Source: Granulicella sp. L56 | GTDB lineage: Bacteria > Acidobacteriota > Terriglobia > Terriglobales > Acidobacteriaceae | Direction of reading: 5' to 3' | Assembly (NCBI RefSeq): GCF_009765835.1 | Contig: NZ_LMUS01000008.1 | Coordinates: 27,998-91,997 of the forward strand | DNA: 64,000 bases | Translations under genes and position numbers: made by a program | The notes under the pieces: generated by a model | Databases searched by the model: none | The model's input: the letters and a program-made list of their open reading frames with translations, nothing else | What the model was told of the DNA's origin: nothing | Shown here: in pieces, positions 1 to 8,375 of the stretch | Numbering within the stretch: position 1 is the first letter of the stretch | Layout: every line of letters starts with the position of its first letter

Positions 1-964
1 GCGACCCGTTGAAGAAGAGATCGGCATCGTCACCCGGCCTCAATCCCGTCAGCGGATGACGCATCACTCCCATCGTGCATCCCATCGCCGCGGCCACATA
101 AACTTCATCTTCTACGTTCAGCAGGGCCTTCACTTCCGCGTGTCCCTCCGCGCCCTTCAGCATCGCCGCCAGACGATCAAGCGTCGTCGGCAGCGAAAGG
201 ATCGACGTCACATCGTACGTTCTATAAACATCCGTATTGCGCAGAATCACCATGCGCCGCGAGGCCCAAGGCTGCGAGCCAAAGCGCCCATCCTTATGCC
301 AATTTCCATTAACCGCAGACTCCCCATGCACATGCTCCAGCCGCAGCGGAAGACGCATCCGATCACGCAACTGCACCAGCTCGAAATTCGGATCGCCGAT
401 ATCGATCTTCCAATAACGAATCCCAGCGTCATTACTGAGCGTCTCTAAATGACCCCCGCGGTCGCCCTCCGGCGTGTTGCGGCACCACAATGCCGCGCTG
501 CGCCATCCCGCCTCTTTGACCGCACGATTCAACCCTCGCAGCCGTTCGGTAGCATCGCCGGTAAACGAGGGAAACTTCGCCGTCGCCAGCTCGAACGTCG
601 CCATGCCGCCGCTCTCCCATCCATCGTCTAACAGCAGGAAGAGATCGCCGCGAACCTTCCGATAAAACTCCTTCGCCCATCCCCCGACGCCCAATACGTT
701 ATCTTCCGTCATGGCCGCACGGGCCAACTGGGCTCCAGCATCGCCTTCAAGCAGCGTTGCATCGAGCGTTCGAAGGCCATGCCCATACATATAGTTCTGC
801 ACCGCCCATGTGCACCAGTAGTTCGGCGCATCGCACGGCTTCGTGGGTACCAGGTTCATCCCTCGCTTCCGCTCTAATCCAACGCTCTGCGAAAGTCCGG
901 ACATTGCCGGTGCGATCGTCGTCGCAATCGATGCTCCGAGGAACCGCCGTCTGCTCATTCTCAT
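1..964 (-). CDS. Tat-exported glycosidase-like protein, 3' part cut by window edge
   Basis: The reading frame starts at an ATG at 964 (a second ATG is at 958) and stays open to base 1, so about 321 N-terminal residues are visible. The N-terminus MRMSRRRFLGAS is a twin-arginine signal, so the product should be exported folded. The mature part has features that recall alpha-galactosidase-type TIM-barrel glycosidases (clan GH-D): a LFLLLDDGWE stretch near residue 100, a WCRNTPEGD loop, and YWKIDIGD, where a nucleophile Asp would be expected. The family call is inference from these motifs. The C-terminal half lies outside the window. The downstream TonB receptor, on the same strand and upstream in transcription, may import a sugar released by this enzyme, but that is also inference. 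Confidence 0.6.
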   Translation of the reverse strand, partial: MRMSRRRFLGASIATTIAPAMSGLSQSVGLERKRGMNLVPTKPCDAPNYWCTWAVQNYMYGHGLRTLDATLLEGDAGAQLARAAMTEDNVLGVGGWAKEFYRKVRGDLFLLLDDGWESGGMATFELATAKFPSFTGDATERLRGLNRAVKEAGWRSAALWCRNTPEGDRGGHLETLSNDAGIRYWKIDIGDPNFELVQLRDRMRLPLRLEHVHGESAVNGNWHKDGRFGSQPWASRRMVILRNTDVYRTYDVTSILSLPTTLDRLAAMLKGAEGHAEVKALLNVEDEVYVAAAMGCTMGVMRHPLTGLRPGDDADLFFNGS

Positions 965-1052
965 CGTTGTCCCTTTAATTTCATGTAGCGAGGTTGGCTG
1001 GCATCGCGCAAAACAAGCGTAATGCCAGCCACGGAATCAAGACACAGCAGCC

Positions 1053-4000
1053 TCAGAACGTGAAGCGCCCGCCCAACTGTATCTCGCGCGGTGTACCGTT
1101 GGTACCGGTGATCTGCCCGAAACTCGGGTTCTGCGCCGTGCAGCACGTCGTGTTCGGGTTGGAGTAGTGCGGCGTGTTCGTCAGATTGAAGGCGTCCACC
1201 TGAAAGCTCGCGCCCATCTGCTCACGAATCCTCACCGTCTTCGACAGCGATACGTCCGAGTTTCTGTAGCTCGGCCCGAGCACCTTTCCAACGCCCGAGT
1301 TGCCCAGTTGATACTGTGCCGGAGTCGTCAGGCACGTTGTGTCGAACCACTCCGACGTCTTGCCGATCTTTCTGATCGTTGGGCACGCAAGTTCAGCACG
1401 GTTCGAAAAGCCGCTGTTGAGGTTGTCGTTCGAAATGCCGAAGCTCAACGGCTGGCCCGATTGCAGCATCGTAATACTGCTCACCTGCCATCCGCCCAGC
1501 AGCAGATCGATCGGCCGCGAGCTGTTGGCGAGCCACGTTCTGCCATGCCCAAAGGGAAGCTGGTAGACAAAGCTGGCGATGAAGTTGTTCGGCACGTTAG
1601 GCGCCTGGCTCGTTCCCACCGCGCGGTTCAGATTGTCATGCAGGGGATAGAAGACGTTCATGTCGTCGATCTCCTTCGACCACGTATACGAGACGCGGCC
1701 CTCCAGCCCATGCGAGAAGTTCTTCGTCAGCTCCGCCTGCATCGCGTGGTAGATCGACTGCCCATCCGACGTGGCATAGTTGATCGACGTCACCTCTGGC
1801 GCGATGCCATAGTACGGTCGCCGCGGCGTCAGGTCTCCCGGCCCCGGCGCAGGTGTGTCGATGTTGTAGTCGCGATAGAGATTGATCCCTCTCGTCCCCA
1901 CATAGCTCAGGCTGAACGCCGTCGATGGCGTCAACTGCTGCTGGATTCCGAGGTTCCATGTATAAGCATTGTCCGGGCGGAAGTTTCTCGGTATCAGCGT
2001 CACCGAAGAGTTCGGCTGCGGAGTAACCGGCCCTGTCGTCGCCAGCGGAATGAACGCTGGCAACCCCTGCACGCTCACCTGCGTAAACGGCGTGTACGCA
2101 AGCTGCTGGTTCAAATAGTACTGCTGGAAGTACGGGAAGTTGCGCTCCAGGTTGCCGCCGATCGCTCCAAAGTTCCCCGGAAACGTCGTGATGCCAAACG
2201 CTCCGCGCACAGCCGTCCTGCCATTGTTAGGCGAATAAGAAAACCCAACCCGAGGAGCGTAGTTCCCATAGTAGTTGTCTACGTTCGGCGCACGGTTGTT
2301 GTTGCTCGCGATATCCAGCAGCCCCGTCGATAGGTTGAAGTTCGACTGTCGGTTGAACTTGTCGATCGCCTGCGTAATCACGTCCCAGCGCAGCGCCAGA
2401 TTCAGCGTCAGCGATTTCGACATGTGATATTCGTCCTGCGCATACACGCCCGCCAGGTTCGCGCGCGTCGCCGGATCGGTATCGACGAACCCACGATACA
2501 GCGAAGAGGGAATGCCCAGCAGGAAGCTGGCAAAGGCATTTCCACCCACGCTATTGCTGCAGTTCGGCTGCCCCGTGCAACTGCTCGTATAGTCCGCGTT
2601 GAACGAGAAGCTGCCATTCTGGCTCGCATTGGCATTGGTCAACGAAGCCTGCAGCCGCCGATAGTCTTCGCCCACCGTGATCGTATGCTTGCCGAAGACT
2701 CGAATGAAGTTGTCGGTAATCTGGTACACGTTCGTGATGCGGTGCGAGTTCGTCCAATCCTGCGATCCCGTAGGCGCAATGTTGCCTACATCGAAGATCG
2801 CCATGCCCGACGCTCCCGCAAACGCCGCATCATTCCCGTTCGGAATCCCCAGCGCCGTATTCTCGTTGGTCCCAAAGTCGTTGCCAAAATCTTTGGTGTA
2901 AAAACGATTGAACCCGAACCGCAGCTCGTTGGTCGCCTTGGGCGAGAAGGTATGGTCATACCCGACCGCCGTGTTGTGGTCACGCGAAGAGGCATTCACA
3001 TCGCCGATCTGAATGAAGCGCGTCCCCGGCGAAGGGGCCGTCAGATCGCGTCGCTGGTACGACTCGCGCGCAAACAGCCGGTCGCCGTTTCCGAACTGAT
3101 AGTCCGCCTTGGCGTCGAACTGGTGGTTGTTGTCCGTCTCCGCCGTGTTCGCCTTGTAGTTCTGACTGATGCTGTTCTGATTGGTCGCCTCCGGCCAGAT
3201 CGACGCATCGGCAACCATCTTCGCCGCCACCGGATCGAAGCGCGACGCAGGCACCTGGTACGCCGATCCCTGGCTCGTCGTCACAATCGGAAACGGATTG
3301 CCCGTCGACGGATCATAAAGAGTAGGGAACTGGCTGGTGAGAAACTGGCCCTGTTTCATCAGGTCGGTAGGCACGGTCAGGTTATAGGCGATGCCGTTGT
3401 TGAGCAGCAGCCCTTGATAGTCCACAAAGAAGAAAGCCTTGTTACGAATGATCGGCCCGCCCAGCGATCCGCCGAACTCATTCGAGCGGTAAGGAGCCTT
3501 GGTCAGCGCCTGCCACTGAATCGCATTCAGGCTGTCGCTGCGAAAGAACTCATACGCCGATCCGTGAAACTGGTTGGTGCCCGACTTCACAAACGCATTC
3601 ACCTGCGCTCCGCCATACGTGCCAACCGTCGCGTCCGCATTGCTGGTCGAAACCTTCACCTCCTGCAACGAGTCCAGCGCAGGCGTCACGTTGATAAACG
3701 CGTTCAACAGCTCCATATTGCTCACGCCGTCCAGCGTGTAGGTCGTTCCGCCCCACGGCAGCCCGTTCACGCTGGCTGTAATCGAGCCCGACGCTCCAGC
3801 ACCCGCCGCCGCCTCAGGAGCGCTGCCAAAGCCCGTCGCCACCGATCCCGGAACCGTCTGCACCAGTTGCGAGAACACCCGCCCATTCAGCGGCAGGCTC
3901 ACAATCGCGTGCGTATTCAGCACCTCGCCCATCGACGAGCTGGACGTATTCACCAGCGGATTGTCCCCCGTCACCTCGACCGACTGCGTCGCCGAGCCCA

Positions 4001-4421
4001 GTTGCAGCGTCACATCCACGCGCGTCACGCCGTCCACGGTCACCACGTTGCCGCTCGAAACCGTCGTCTGAAACCCGGCTGCGCTCGCCTCTATCTTATA
4101 GTTGCCCGGAGGCAGCAGGTTGGCGATGTACTCTCCGTGGCTGTCCGACGTGAGTTGGCTCACCACCCCCGTATCCTGGTTGGCGACGCTGACCTTCGCT
4201 CCTGGAACCAGCGCTCCAGTCGAGTCCTGAATGGTTCCCTGCAACCGTCCGCTGACACCCTGTCCAAACGACACCGCCGCAAACAGCAGCAAGCACGCCA
4301 CCGCCAGCACCGAACCGCGGAGCGGGAATCGCATAGATCGTGGGAGTTGCAAAACTTGCCGGATCTGTTCGCGCAGCCCGGGTCTACGGACCGCCTCATT
4401 GGCATTTATTGGGAATTGCAT
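1053..4421 (-). CDS. TonB-dependent receptor, Oar-like, with N-terminal carboxypeptidase-regulatory domain
   Basis: This 1122-residue outer-membrane receptor begins at an ATG preceded by a near-perfect AAGGAGG box four bases upstream, which fixes the start. An unusually long N-region of about 30 residues precedes the hydrophobic signal core (roughly 37-52, ending in FGQ). Next come a carboxypeptidase-regulatory-like beta-sandwich (about 57-140, with YANLLPPGNY-type features), a plug domain (about 150-260, containing GGTTYTLDGV and QVNAFVKSGTNQFHG) and a long beta-barrel ending in LGGRFTF. This architecture is strongly expanded in Acidobacteriota and is thought to take up oligosaccharides or other large ligands. 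The substrate cannot be read from the sequence. The glycosidase-like gene follows 88 bases downstream on the same strand. Confidence 0.9.
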   Translation of the reverse strand: MQFPINANEAVRRPGLREQIRQVLQLPRSMRFPLRGSVLAVACLLLFAAVSFGQGVSGRLQGTIQDSTGALVPGAKVSVANQDTGVVSQLTSDSHGEYIANLLPPGNYKIEASAAGFQTTVSSGNVVTVDGVTRVDVTLQLGSATQSVEVTGDNPLVNTSSSSMGEVLNTHAIVSLPLNGRVFSQLVQTVPGSVATGFGSAPEAAAGAGASGSITASVNGLPWGGTTYTLDGVSNMELLNAFINVTPALDSLQEVKVSTSNADATVGTYGGAQVNAFVKSGTNQFHGSAYEFFRSDSLNAIQWQALTKAPYRSNEFGGSLGGPIIRNKAFFFVDYQGLLLNNGIAYNLTVPTDLMKQGQFLTSQFPTLYDPSTGNPFPIVTTSQGSAYQVPASRFDPVAAKMVADASIWPEATNQNSISQNYKANTAETDNNHQFDAKADYQFGNGDRLFARESYQRRDLTAPSPGTRFIQIGDVNASSRDHNTAVGYDHTFSPKATNELRFGFNRFYTKDFGNDFGTNENTALGIPNGNDAAFAGASGMAIFDVGNIAPTGSQDWTNSHRITNVYQITDNFIRVFGKHTITVGEDYRRLQASLTNANASQNGSFSFNADYTSSCTGQPNCSNSVGGNAFASFLLGIPSSLYRGFVDTDPATRANLAGVYAQDEYHMSKSLTLNLALRWDVITQAIDKFNRQSNFNLSTGLLDIASNNNRAPNVDNYYGNYAPRVGFSYSPNNGRTAVRGAFGITTFPGNFGAIGGNLERNFPYFQQYYLNQQLAYTPFTQVSVQGLPAFIPLATTGPVTPQPNSSVTLIPRNFRPDNAYTWNLGIQQQLTPSTAFSLSYVGTRGINLYRDYNIDTPAPGPGDLTPRRPYYGIAPEVTSINYATSDGQSIYHAMQAELTKNFSHGLEGRVSYTWSKEIDDMNVFYPLHDNLNRAVGTSQAPNVPNNFIASFVYQLPFGHGRTWLANSSRPIDLLLGGWQVSSITMLQSGQPLSFGISNDNLNSGFSNRAELACPTIRKIGKTSEWFDTTCLTTPAQYQLGNSGVGKVLGPSYRNSDVSLSKTVRIREQMGASFQVDAFNLTNTPHYSNPNTTCCTAQNPSFGQITGTNGTPREIQLGGRFTF

Positions 4422-4955
4422 ACTGCCTCCTTAATAGCTTTCAGATGAACCTCACTCCGAGCGGCGAACTCTCTCAGCATGTATCCGCTTACATCAAGCG
4501 CCGCGAACCCGGTCAACATTCGACCCATTCCGCGTCACTCGAATCGGAGTCTTCAATAGCCAGAGAACAGTAGCGCCTGAAAAGAAGAACAGTCTAGATA
4601 AACGCAGATACCCGAGTGCTACAACCGACCCAACCCCGCTGATATCTGCAATAAAAACTATAAGTTACAAGGACGTTACGCCACGTTACACGCACCTATT
4701 TTAAGCAGATTCCGTTATAGCGTCACCGCTAACGCAGTCGACAAGCCAACTCGGCCTGTCACTAAAGCACGTCATCTACCGAAGCCGGGGTCCCACCACA
4801 AACCGCACGTCATCTCGACCGAAGGCGGCGCTTTTCCCGTCGTATCGGATAATCTTTGCCCTGTTTTGTTGTCATTCCCGAAGGGAATCTGCGTTTCTTC
4901 CGAGGTTCCATGACTATCCTGGAGAGGAATATTTATAGCCTTTCGCCCACCACCA
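4422..4955. other. Intergenic region upstream of the TonB receptor
   Basis: About 530 bases without a convincing gene. It should contain the promoter of the receptor, which reads leftward. The half nearest 4955 holds a partial copy of the dispersed 'GTCATCTCGACCG' repeat (4806-4828) and a nearby GTCATTCCCGAAGGGAATC-type sequence that resembles other bacterial interspersed repeats. The stretch 4600-4760 is relatively A/T-rich. I see no RNA gene. Confidence 0.5.
4806..4828 (-). repeat. Dispersed repeat family A, partial copy
   Basis: CACGTCATCTCGACCGAAGG matches one end of the repeat found complete at 23275, 28295, 32610, 34329, 46633, 48990 and 54699. Only the 'GTCATCTCGACCG' end is preserved here; the 'GTGGAGAGACCCCTGTATTT' end is missing. 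Confidence 0.75.
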
Positions 4956-6482
4956 CTACTTTTTCGCCGGAGCACCCACCCCACCACCCACAACCAACGC
5001 CGCCGCCGTCCCACGCGGAAAGGGATGGACCGCTGCCAGCTCTGTACTCAACACCTGGTCGCCCTTCTCCAGATGCACCTGCACCAGCGCCTGAAACCAC
5101 GGCATCCCACCCGCACCCCGGCTCACCTTCAGGCCCTTCGTCGCCAGCGCCGCCGTCAGCGACTCCACCCCGGCACGCGACGTAATGAACCGGGTGACGC
5201 CCTCGGTCCCCTTCGTATCCAACCCGCCCAGCACCGCGATATTGTGCCCGGTCACCACGCCCGGCTGGATCGAGATCAGGCTGTAGTCCAGCTTCAGCAC
5301 CTCGGTCTCCGGGTCGCGCTCCGTATGGTAGGCCGAGCTCTCATTCGCCCCCGGATGCGCATTGACAATCGAAGCTCGCCACTCCTCCCGCCGCGAGTCC
5401 GGATTGTCGAACCGGAAGTCTCCCGCCGCCATCAACTGCGCCACCGCAATATTCTGAAACGGCGACCCCAGCAGGATCACCGTATGCTGCTCGAGGTCCT
5501 CCGGGGTGATATTGCGGCTCGTCTTAATGGTTGGCGTCAGCCCCATCTGCGCAAACAAGCCCGCCAGCATGGCCACGCCCTCCAGCTCGCCCGTCCCGGT
5601 ATAGCCATCTTCGTAATAGAGCTGCCCCGCGCTCGCCACCAGCGCCGGGTTCGAGGCGAACTCCCGCGCCAGGTGCGGATCGACCTTCGCACCCCGATTA
5701 TCGCTCGCTCCCTGGCGAAAGCGGAAGAGGTCGTTCGAATCGTCCAGAAGGAAAACCGCATTCGGATAAGCGATGATTGGCGACGGATCGTTGCCAAGAA
5801 GCGCCGCCCAAAAACTCTTCACCGGATCAATTGGGTTACGAGCAGAGTTTCTTGTAGCGAATACGAGACCGTCATGGCTTGCAGTAGGCGACTGATATCT
5901 ACCGGCAAAATATCCAAAAATCAGTGCAAGAAGGAGGGACGGAATCGCCCAAAGAAAAACGCTGAAGTATCGCTGGTAACTGCCAGTCGCTACGTTCTCG
6001 ACAACCTGTCCGCTAATGGAGTCATGATCGGGAGATGGAAGTATGACTGCAACTGCTTCATGGGAGGTTGCTATGAGTCTGTCTCTATCGAAATCCCGAT
6101 ACTCGGGTAAATCTTCCCGTAGCCTGAAGGCCGGATAGTAATGCCCTTTAGGAATATCCATTAGGACCGGATCATGCGCTCCTTCCTCGTCGTAATACTC
6201 TTTTAGCTTCTGCCGCAGCCTATGGGTTTGGACGCGAACAATCGTATCTGTTTTTGGATCAAAATCTGTCTTCCGTCCGAAGGCCTCTACCCCGATTGTG
6301 TATTCTTTGAGTCCTTCGGAGTTTCCTTCAATGGCTCTTGCGCCCAAAAATTGCAACAGTTGTTGAAGCGTCAATGAGTTGCGCAAGGTGCTGGAGCGCA
6401 GAATTCGCTCGAGTTGTTGGCTCCTCTGCTCAGCAGTAGGAGCTTCATCTCTCTCTGGAATCGTTGAGGGGGTATTTGCCAA
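4956..6482 (-). CDS. Membrane protein with N-terminal winged-helix-like regulatory domain
   Basis: A protein of 508 residues. Residues about 20-120 match the cytoplasmic N-terminal module common in Acidobacteriota regulators: LKEYTIGVEAFGR, then DFDPKTDTIVRVQTHRLRQKL, then a closing DIPKGHYYPAF. This module is usually interpreted as a winged-helix DNA-binding or signalling domain. One transmembrane segment follows (about 173-195, WAIPSLLLALIFGYFAG). The remaining 300 residues would be periplasmic and resemble no catalytic family I recognise. The start is a TTG at 6482; the nearby upstream ATG is in a frame that stops at once. A membrane-spanning one-component regulator is the best guess. The ligand and target genes are unknown. 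Confidence 0.6.
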   Translation of the reverse strand: MANTPSTIPERDEAPTAEQRSQQLERILRSSTLRNSLTLQQLLQFLGARAIEGNSEGLKEYTIGVEAFGRKTDFDPKTDTIVRVQTHRLRQKLKEYYDEEGAHDPVLMDIPKGHYYPAFRLREDLPEYRDFDRDRLIATSHEAVAVILPSPDHDSISGQVVENVATGSYQRYFSVFLWAIPSLLLALIFGYFAGRYQSPTASHDGLVFATRNSARNPIDPVKSFWAALLGNDPSPIIAYPNAVFLLDDSNDLFRFRQGASDNRGAKVDPHLAREFASNPALVASAGQLYYEDGYTGTGELEGVAMLAGLFAQMGLTPTIKTSRNITPEDLEQHTVILLGSPFQNIAVAQLMAAGDFRFDNPDSRREEWRASIVNAHPGANESSAYHTERDPETEVLKLDYSLISIQPGVVTGHNIAVLGGLDTKGTEGVTRFITSRAGVESLTAALATKGLKVSRGAGGMPWFQALVQVHLEKGDQVLSTELAAVHPFPRGTAAALVVGGGVGAPAKK

Positions 6483-6639
6483 TTCCGTTTCTCTTATCCC
6501 ATGCTTCTGTTGTCGTGCAAGTTTAACACTTCAGGAACAGTGTTATAGGTGCCTGACCTGGTGGCAGCCAACATTTGAACGCTTGCGATCTGCTCACGCT
6601 TCTGCGGCGCTCCACGCTGACCATGCTCAACGGCAGCGA

Positions 6640-6835
6640 CCTTCCCATCACAGCGCCGCCACCGCGATGAAGCTTACTCTGCACTACGATCATAAGGAAG
6701 TCGGGCTCACCATTGCCGATAACGGCTCTGGCATCGATGAAAATGAGGCAAAGAAAAGAAGGGTAGGGGGCTTCAAAGCATGATGACTCACGGAGCGTCG
6801 CTTCATCGCATTCCGTCCTGGCCGCCGCATTGCTA
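6640..6835 (+). pseudogene. Histidine-kinase C-terminal remnant (NarX/UhpB type)
   Basis: The frame reading HSAATAMKLTLHYDHKEV followed by GLTIADNGSGIDENEA matches the N-box/G1-box region of a HisKA_3-type sensor kinase (compare RHS-x-A-T and L-x-V-x-DNG-x-GID). It has no kinase upstream: the 5' side cannot be read in any frame as the dimerisation domain. Just after GIDENEAKK the similarity continues in the +1 frame as GLQSM, where intact kinases have GLxGMRERA, which implies a frameshift. This is a decayed fragment of about 60 codons, not a functional gene. Confidence 0.5.
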
Positions 6836-6845
6836 CGGGGATGTA

Positions 6846-7316
6846 CTAAAGTTTCTTTCCCATCATCTTGACGAAGTAGAACGTCATCGTCGTTTTTCCC
6901 GTGTTCCGGACGCCGTGCAGTACATTCGCTGCGGCAAACACCATGTCGCCTGTCTTTACCTGCGTCGCGACGCCGTTGACGTAGAATTCCCCGGTCCCTT
7001 CACCCACGATCATAATCTCTTCTTCAGGATGGCGGTGCGGCGGATGAGGTTGCGCTCCCGGCTCCAGCGTGACCAATCCAGCGGCAAGCGCGGCAAGCTG
7101 CCTGGTCGGGCCGTTGAAGTGCACATAAGCTTTCGCACCTGGCGCGGCACCCTCCGCTCGAAGGCCTCTGGCCATGACGACACTGCTCTCAAGGAGAGAG
7201 CCATCTGTCTTCGTATCTACATGTGTAATCTGCTGCCCGGACTGTGCTACCGCCTCTGATAACAGAGCCGCCCCTGAAAATACTGTTGCAGATGTCAGAA
7301 AGTTTCTTCGATTCAT
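6846..7316 (-). CDS. Tat-exported cupin-domain protein
   Basis: A small exported protein of 156 residues. The ATG at 7316 (MNRRNFLTSATV) is preceded by GGAAGAGGAAG and begins a twin-arginine signal that ends near AVAQ. The mature part is a single cupin beta-barrel with the metal-ligand pattern HPPHRHPEEE (first cupin motif, about residues 90-100) and a second motif containing VLHGVRNTG, giving His/Glu ligands typical of mononuclear metal cupins. The enzymatic role is not predictable; many such proteins are annotated only as cupins. It stands alone on its strand, next to the kinase remnant. Confidence 0.75.
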   Translation of the reverse strand: MNRRNFLTSATVFSGAALLSEAVAQSGQQITHVDTKTDGSLLESSVVMARGLRAEGAAPGAKAYVHFNGPTRQLAALAAGLVTLEPGAQPHPPHRHPEEEIMIVGEGTGEFYVNGVATQVKTGDMVFAAANVLHGVRNTGKTTMTFYFVKMMGKKL

Positions 7317-7460
7317 AGCTTCCTCTTCCACAGCAAGTGTATAAAATTTTAGAGTTCAGTTACGAGATGCGCGTTTATCGAGGACGAATCTGATAGCCGT
7401 TATTTGGACGGCTTTACCGGACCCCTTGTTGAACTGATAGGCGCAGCCTTGCTTCGAAGT

Positions 7461-7567
7461 CGGCTGCTGGGAAGTTGCAGTCACTCCCGGGGGACGGTCA
7501 ATCTGGAAACTTCCCCACTAACCGAGTTTTCAGGGCAACAGCTAATCAGGGTCCAGAAAGTATTGCG
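7461..7567. repeat. 107-base repeat, copy 1 (outside island)
   Basis: It aligns without gaps over 107 positions with 16601-16707; I count 17 mismatches by eye, about 84 percent identity. In the second copy the right end encodes the last codons of an XRE regulator on the minus strand (PQYFLDPD-stop), and those codons are intact here too. Copy 1 is therefore the 3' stump of a second XRE gene plus its 3' flank. Confidence 0.8.
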
Positions 7568-7635
7568 AAATCGTACCCACAGAAAAGGCTGGCAGCAGGC
7601 GAACGTCCTCGCACGCTTTTGGACGATAAGTCCAC

Positions 7636-7661
7636 GTAAGTTATCGATGTAAGTTATCGAT
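7636..7661. repeat. Tandem duplication, 2 x 13 bases
   Basis: GTAAGTTATCGAT occurs twice head to tail with no spacer, immediately before a second, unrelated tandem duplication and about 70 bases from the att-like site. Confidence 0.85.
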
Positions 7662-7670
7662 CTAGTTTAA

Positions 7671-7694
7671 TTTGTATAGAACTTTGTATAGAAC
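7671..7694. repeat. Tandem duplication, 2 x 12 bases
   Basis: TTTGTATAGAAC occurs twice head to tail with no spacer. It may be protein-binding sites or replication-slippage products. It lies 35 bases left of the att-like site. Confidence 0.85.
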
Positions 7695-7728
7695 AAGGAT
7701 ATTTAGGGAAGTGCGAGAAAGACTTATC

Positions 7729-7749
7729 TTGGTTGCCCCCGGGGATTCA
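7729..7749. other. Left attachment site of genomic island (tRNA-Gln 3'-end copy)
   Basis: TTGGTTGCCCCC followed by GGGGATTC reproduces the 3' end and T-arm of tRNA-Gln (20271-20292) in the same orientation, differing by one indel and one substitution. Tyrosine-recombinase islands that enter a tRNA 3' end leave such a displaced fragment at the distal end. Two octamers of the type found beside the integrase gene lie 45-65 bases further inside. Together these mark the left boundary of the island. Confidence 0.75.
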
Positions 7750-7790
7750 TGTCTACTGAAAATAAAAGGGATATAGCTATTTCTGTGCAA

Positions 7791-7812
7791 AATACCCGGA
7801 TCAATACCCGCA
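7791..7812 (+). other. Integrase arm-type sites, left end (candidate)
   Basis: AATACCCGGA and AATACCCGCA are direct repeats 12 bases apart. The core octamer TACCCGCA also occurs at 20093-20100 (inverted), 20108-20115 and 20130-20137, beside the integrase start at the other island end. Short repeats inside both ends of an island are the expected layout for arm-type binding sites of P4-like integrases. Function is inferred. Confidence 0.6.
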
Positions 7813-7918
7813 AAAATTTAATCTTGTGGAGAACTTTCTGATTCGATCTCCACATGTTTTTGGGAGTTACATTGCACATCGCAAAGCAAGATTTGTCTTA
7901 AGGGCGGCACATCGAATA

Positions 7919-8365
7919 TTAGAACAGCCGGGAGTCGAAAGGGTGCTCATACATCGCAATAATCTTCAGAAGGTTAACTTCGACGTGTTGCGGGTTGACC
8001 AGTACGTTCCATGTTTCCGGTACAAGCACGCTTGGCACTTGCAACAGCAAGGAACGCTTTTCAGAGAGCCAACGGTCTCCAATCGCTTGCGTAGCGTTAA
8101 TATCCTCGGCCCAATTCGGAGATAACGAATCGGCTTCAACCTTTTCGATGGATAACGACTCAGGCCCTTCAATCCTCAATACCTGGATACGCTCAGGTCG
8201 ATCCTCAGAATCGATCTCGATATGGACGAGTGTTTCGAGCAGAGCCGTCGCAGGATTCAGAGTGCAATAGACGACCGGATGGCCTTTTGTGTGCCAGCGC
8301 CCGGACACATACAGGCCGCCTACTCCATCCAAGCTCTGGTAATTGCTGACTCGCCACAGGATCAT
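7919..8365 (-). CDS. RES-domain toxin
   Basis: A protein of 148 residues from the ATG at 8365; an in-frame TTG at 8386 overlapping the upstream gene is possible. It contains the RES-family signature: an N-terminal LWRV, GGLYVSGRWHTKG with the conserved Arg, VVYCTLNPATALLE with the conserved Tyr and Glu, then LVH. RES toxins degrade or phosphorolyse NAD+ and arrest growth (known for Mycobacterium MbcT and Pseudomonas and Sinorhizobium homologues). The Xre/MbcA/ParS-type antitoxin is encoded directly upstream, with its stop at 8376, so the two are translationally coupled. This is the first cargo module inside the left end of the tRNA-Gln island and probably stabilises it. Confidence 0.85.
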   Translation of the reverse strand: MILWRVSNYQSLDGVGGLYVSGRWHTKGHPVVYCTLNPATALLETLVHIEIDSEDRPERIQVLRIEGPESLSIEKVEADSLSPNWAEDINATQAIGDRWLSEKRSLLLQVPSVLVPETWNVLVNPQHVEVNLLKIIAMYEHPFDSRLF

Positions 8366-8375
8366 AGAACGATAC

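Larger units (their letters stand above)
7332..7918. other. Non-coding junction region between cupin gene and island
   Basis: About 590 bases with no believable gene. From left to right it contains a 107-base repeat copy (7461-7567), two tandem duplications (7636-7661 and 7671-7694), the tRNA-3'-end-like att site (7729-7749) and two integrase arm-like octamers (7793-7812). From 7600 on it is visibly richer in A and T than the chromosome to its left. A short open frame at 7404-7652 crosses the repeat and is not considered a gene. Confidence 0.6.

Noticed and set aside
2424-4448. A long open frame (674 codons) on the plus strand
   Set aside because: It is wholly antisense to the TonB receptor, very rich in Arg and without any domain. 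It arises from the codon bias of the real gene on the other strand.
5025-6110. A plus-strand open frame of 361 codons
   Set aside because: Antisense to the winged-helix membrane protein, of unnatural composition, and its low-complexity text changes character at about 5880.
7404-7652. An open frame of 82 codons over the 107-base repeat
   Set aside because: It runs across a repeat whose coding sense is on the opposite strand (XRE 3' end), with no ribosome site.
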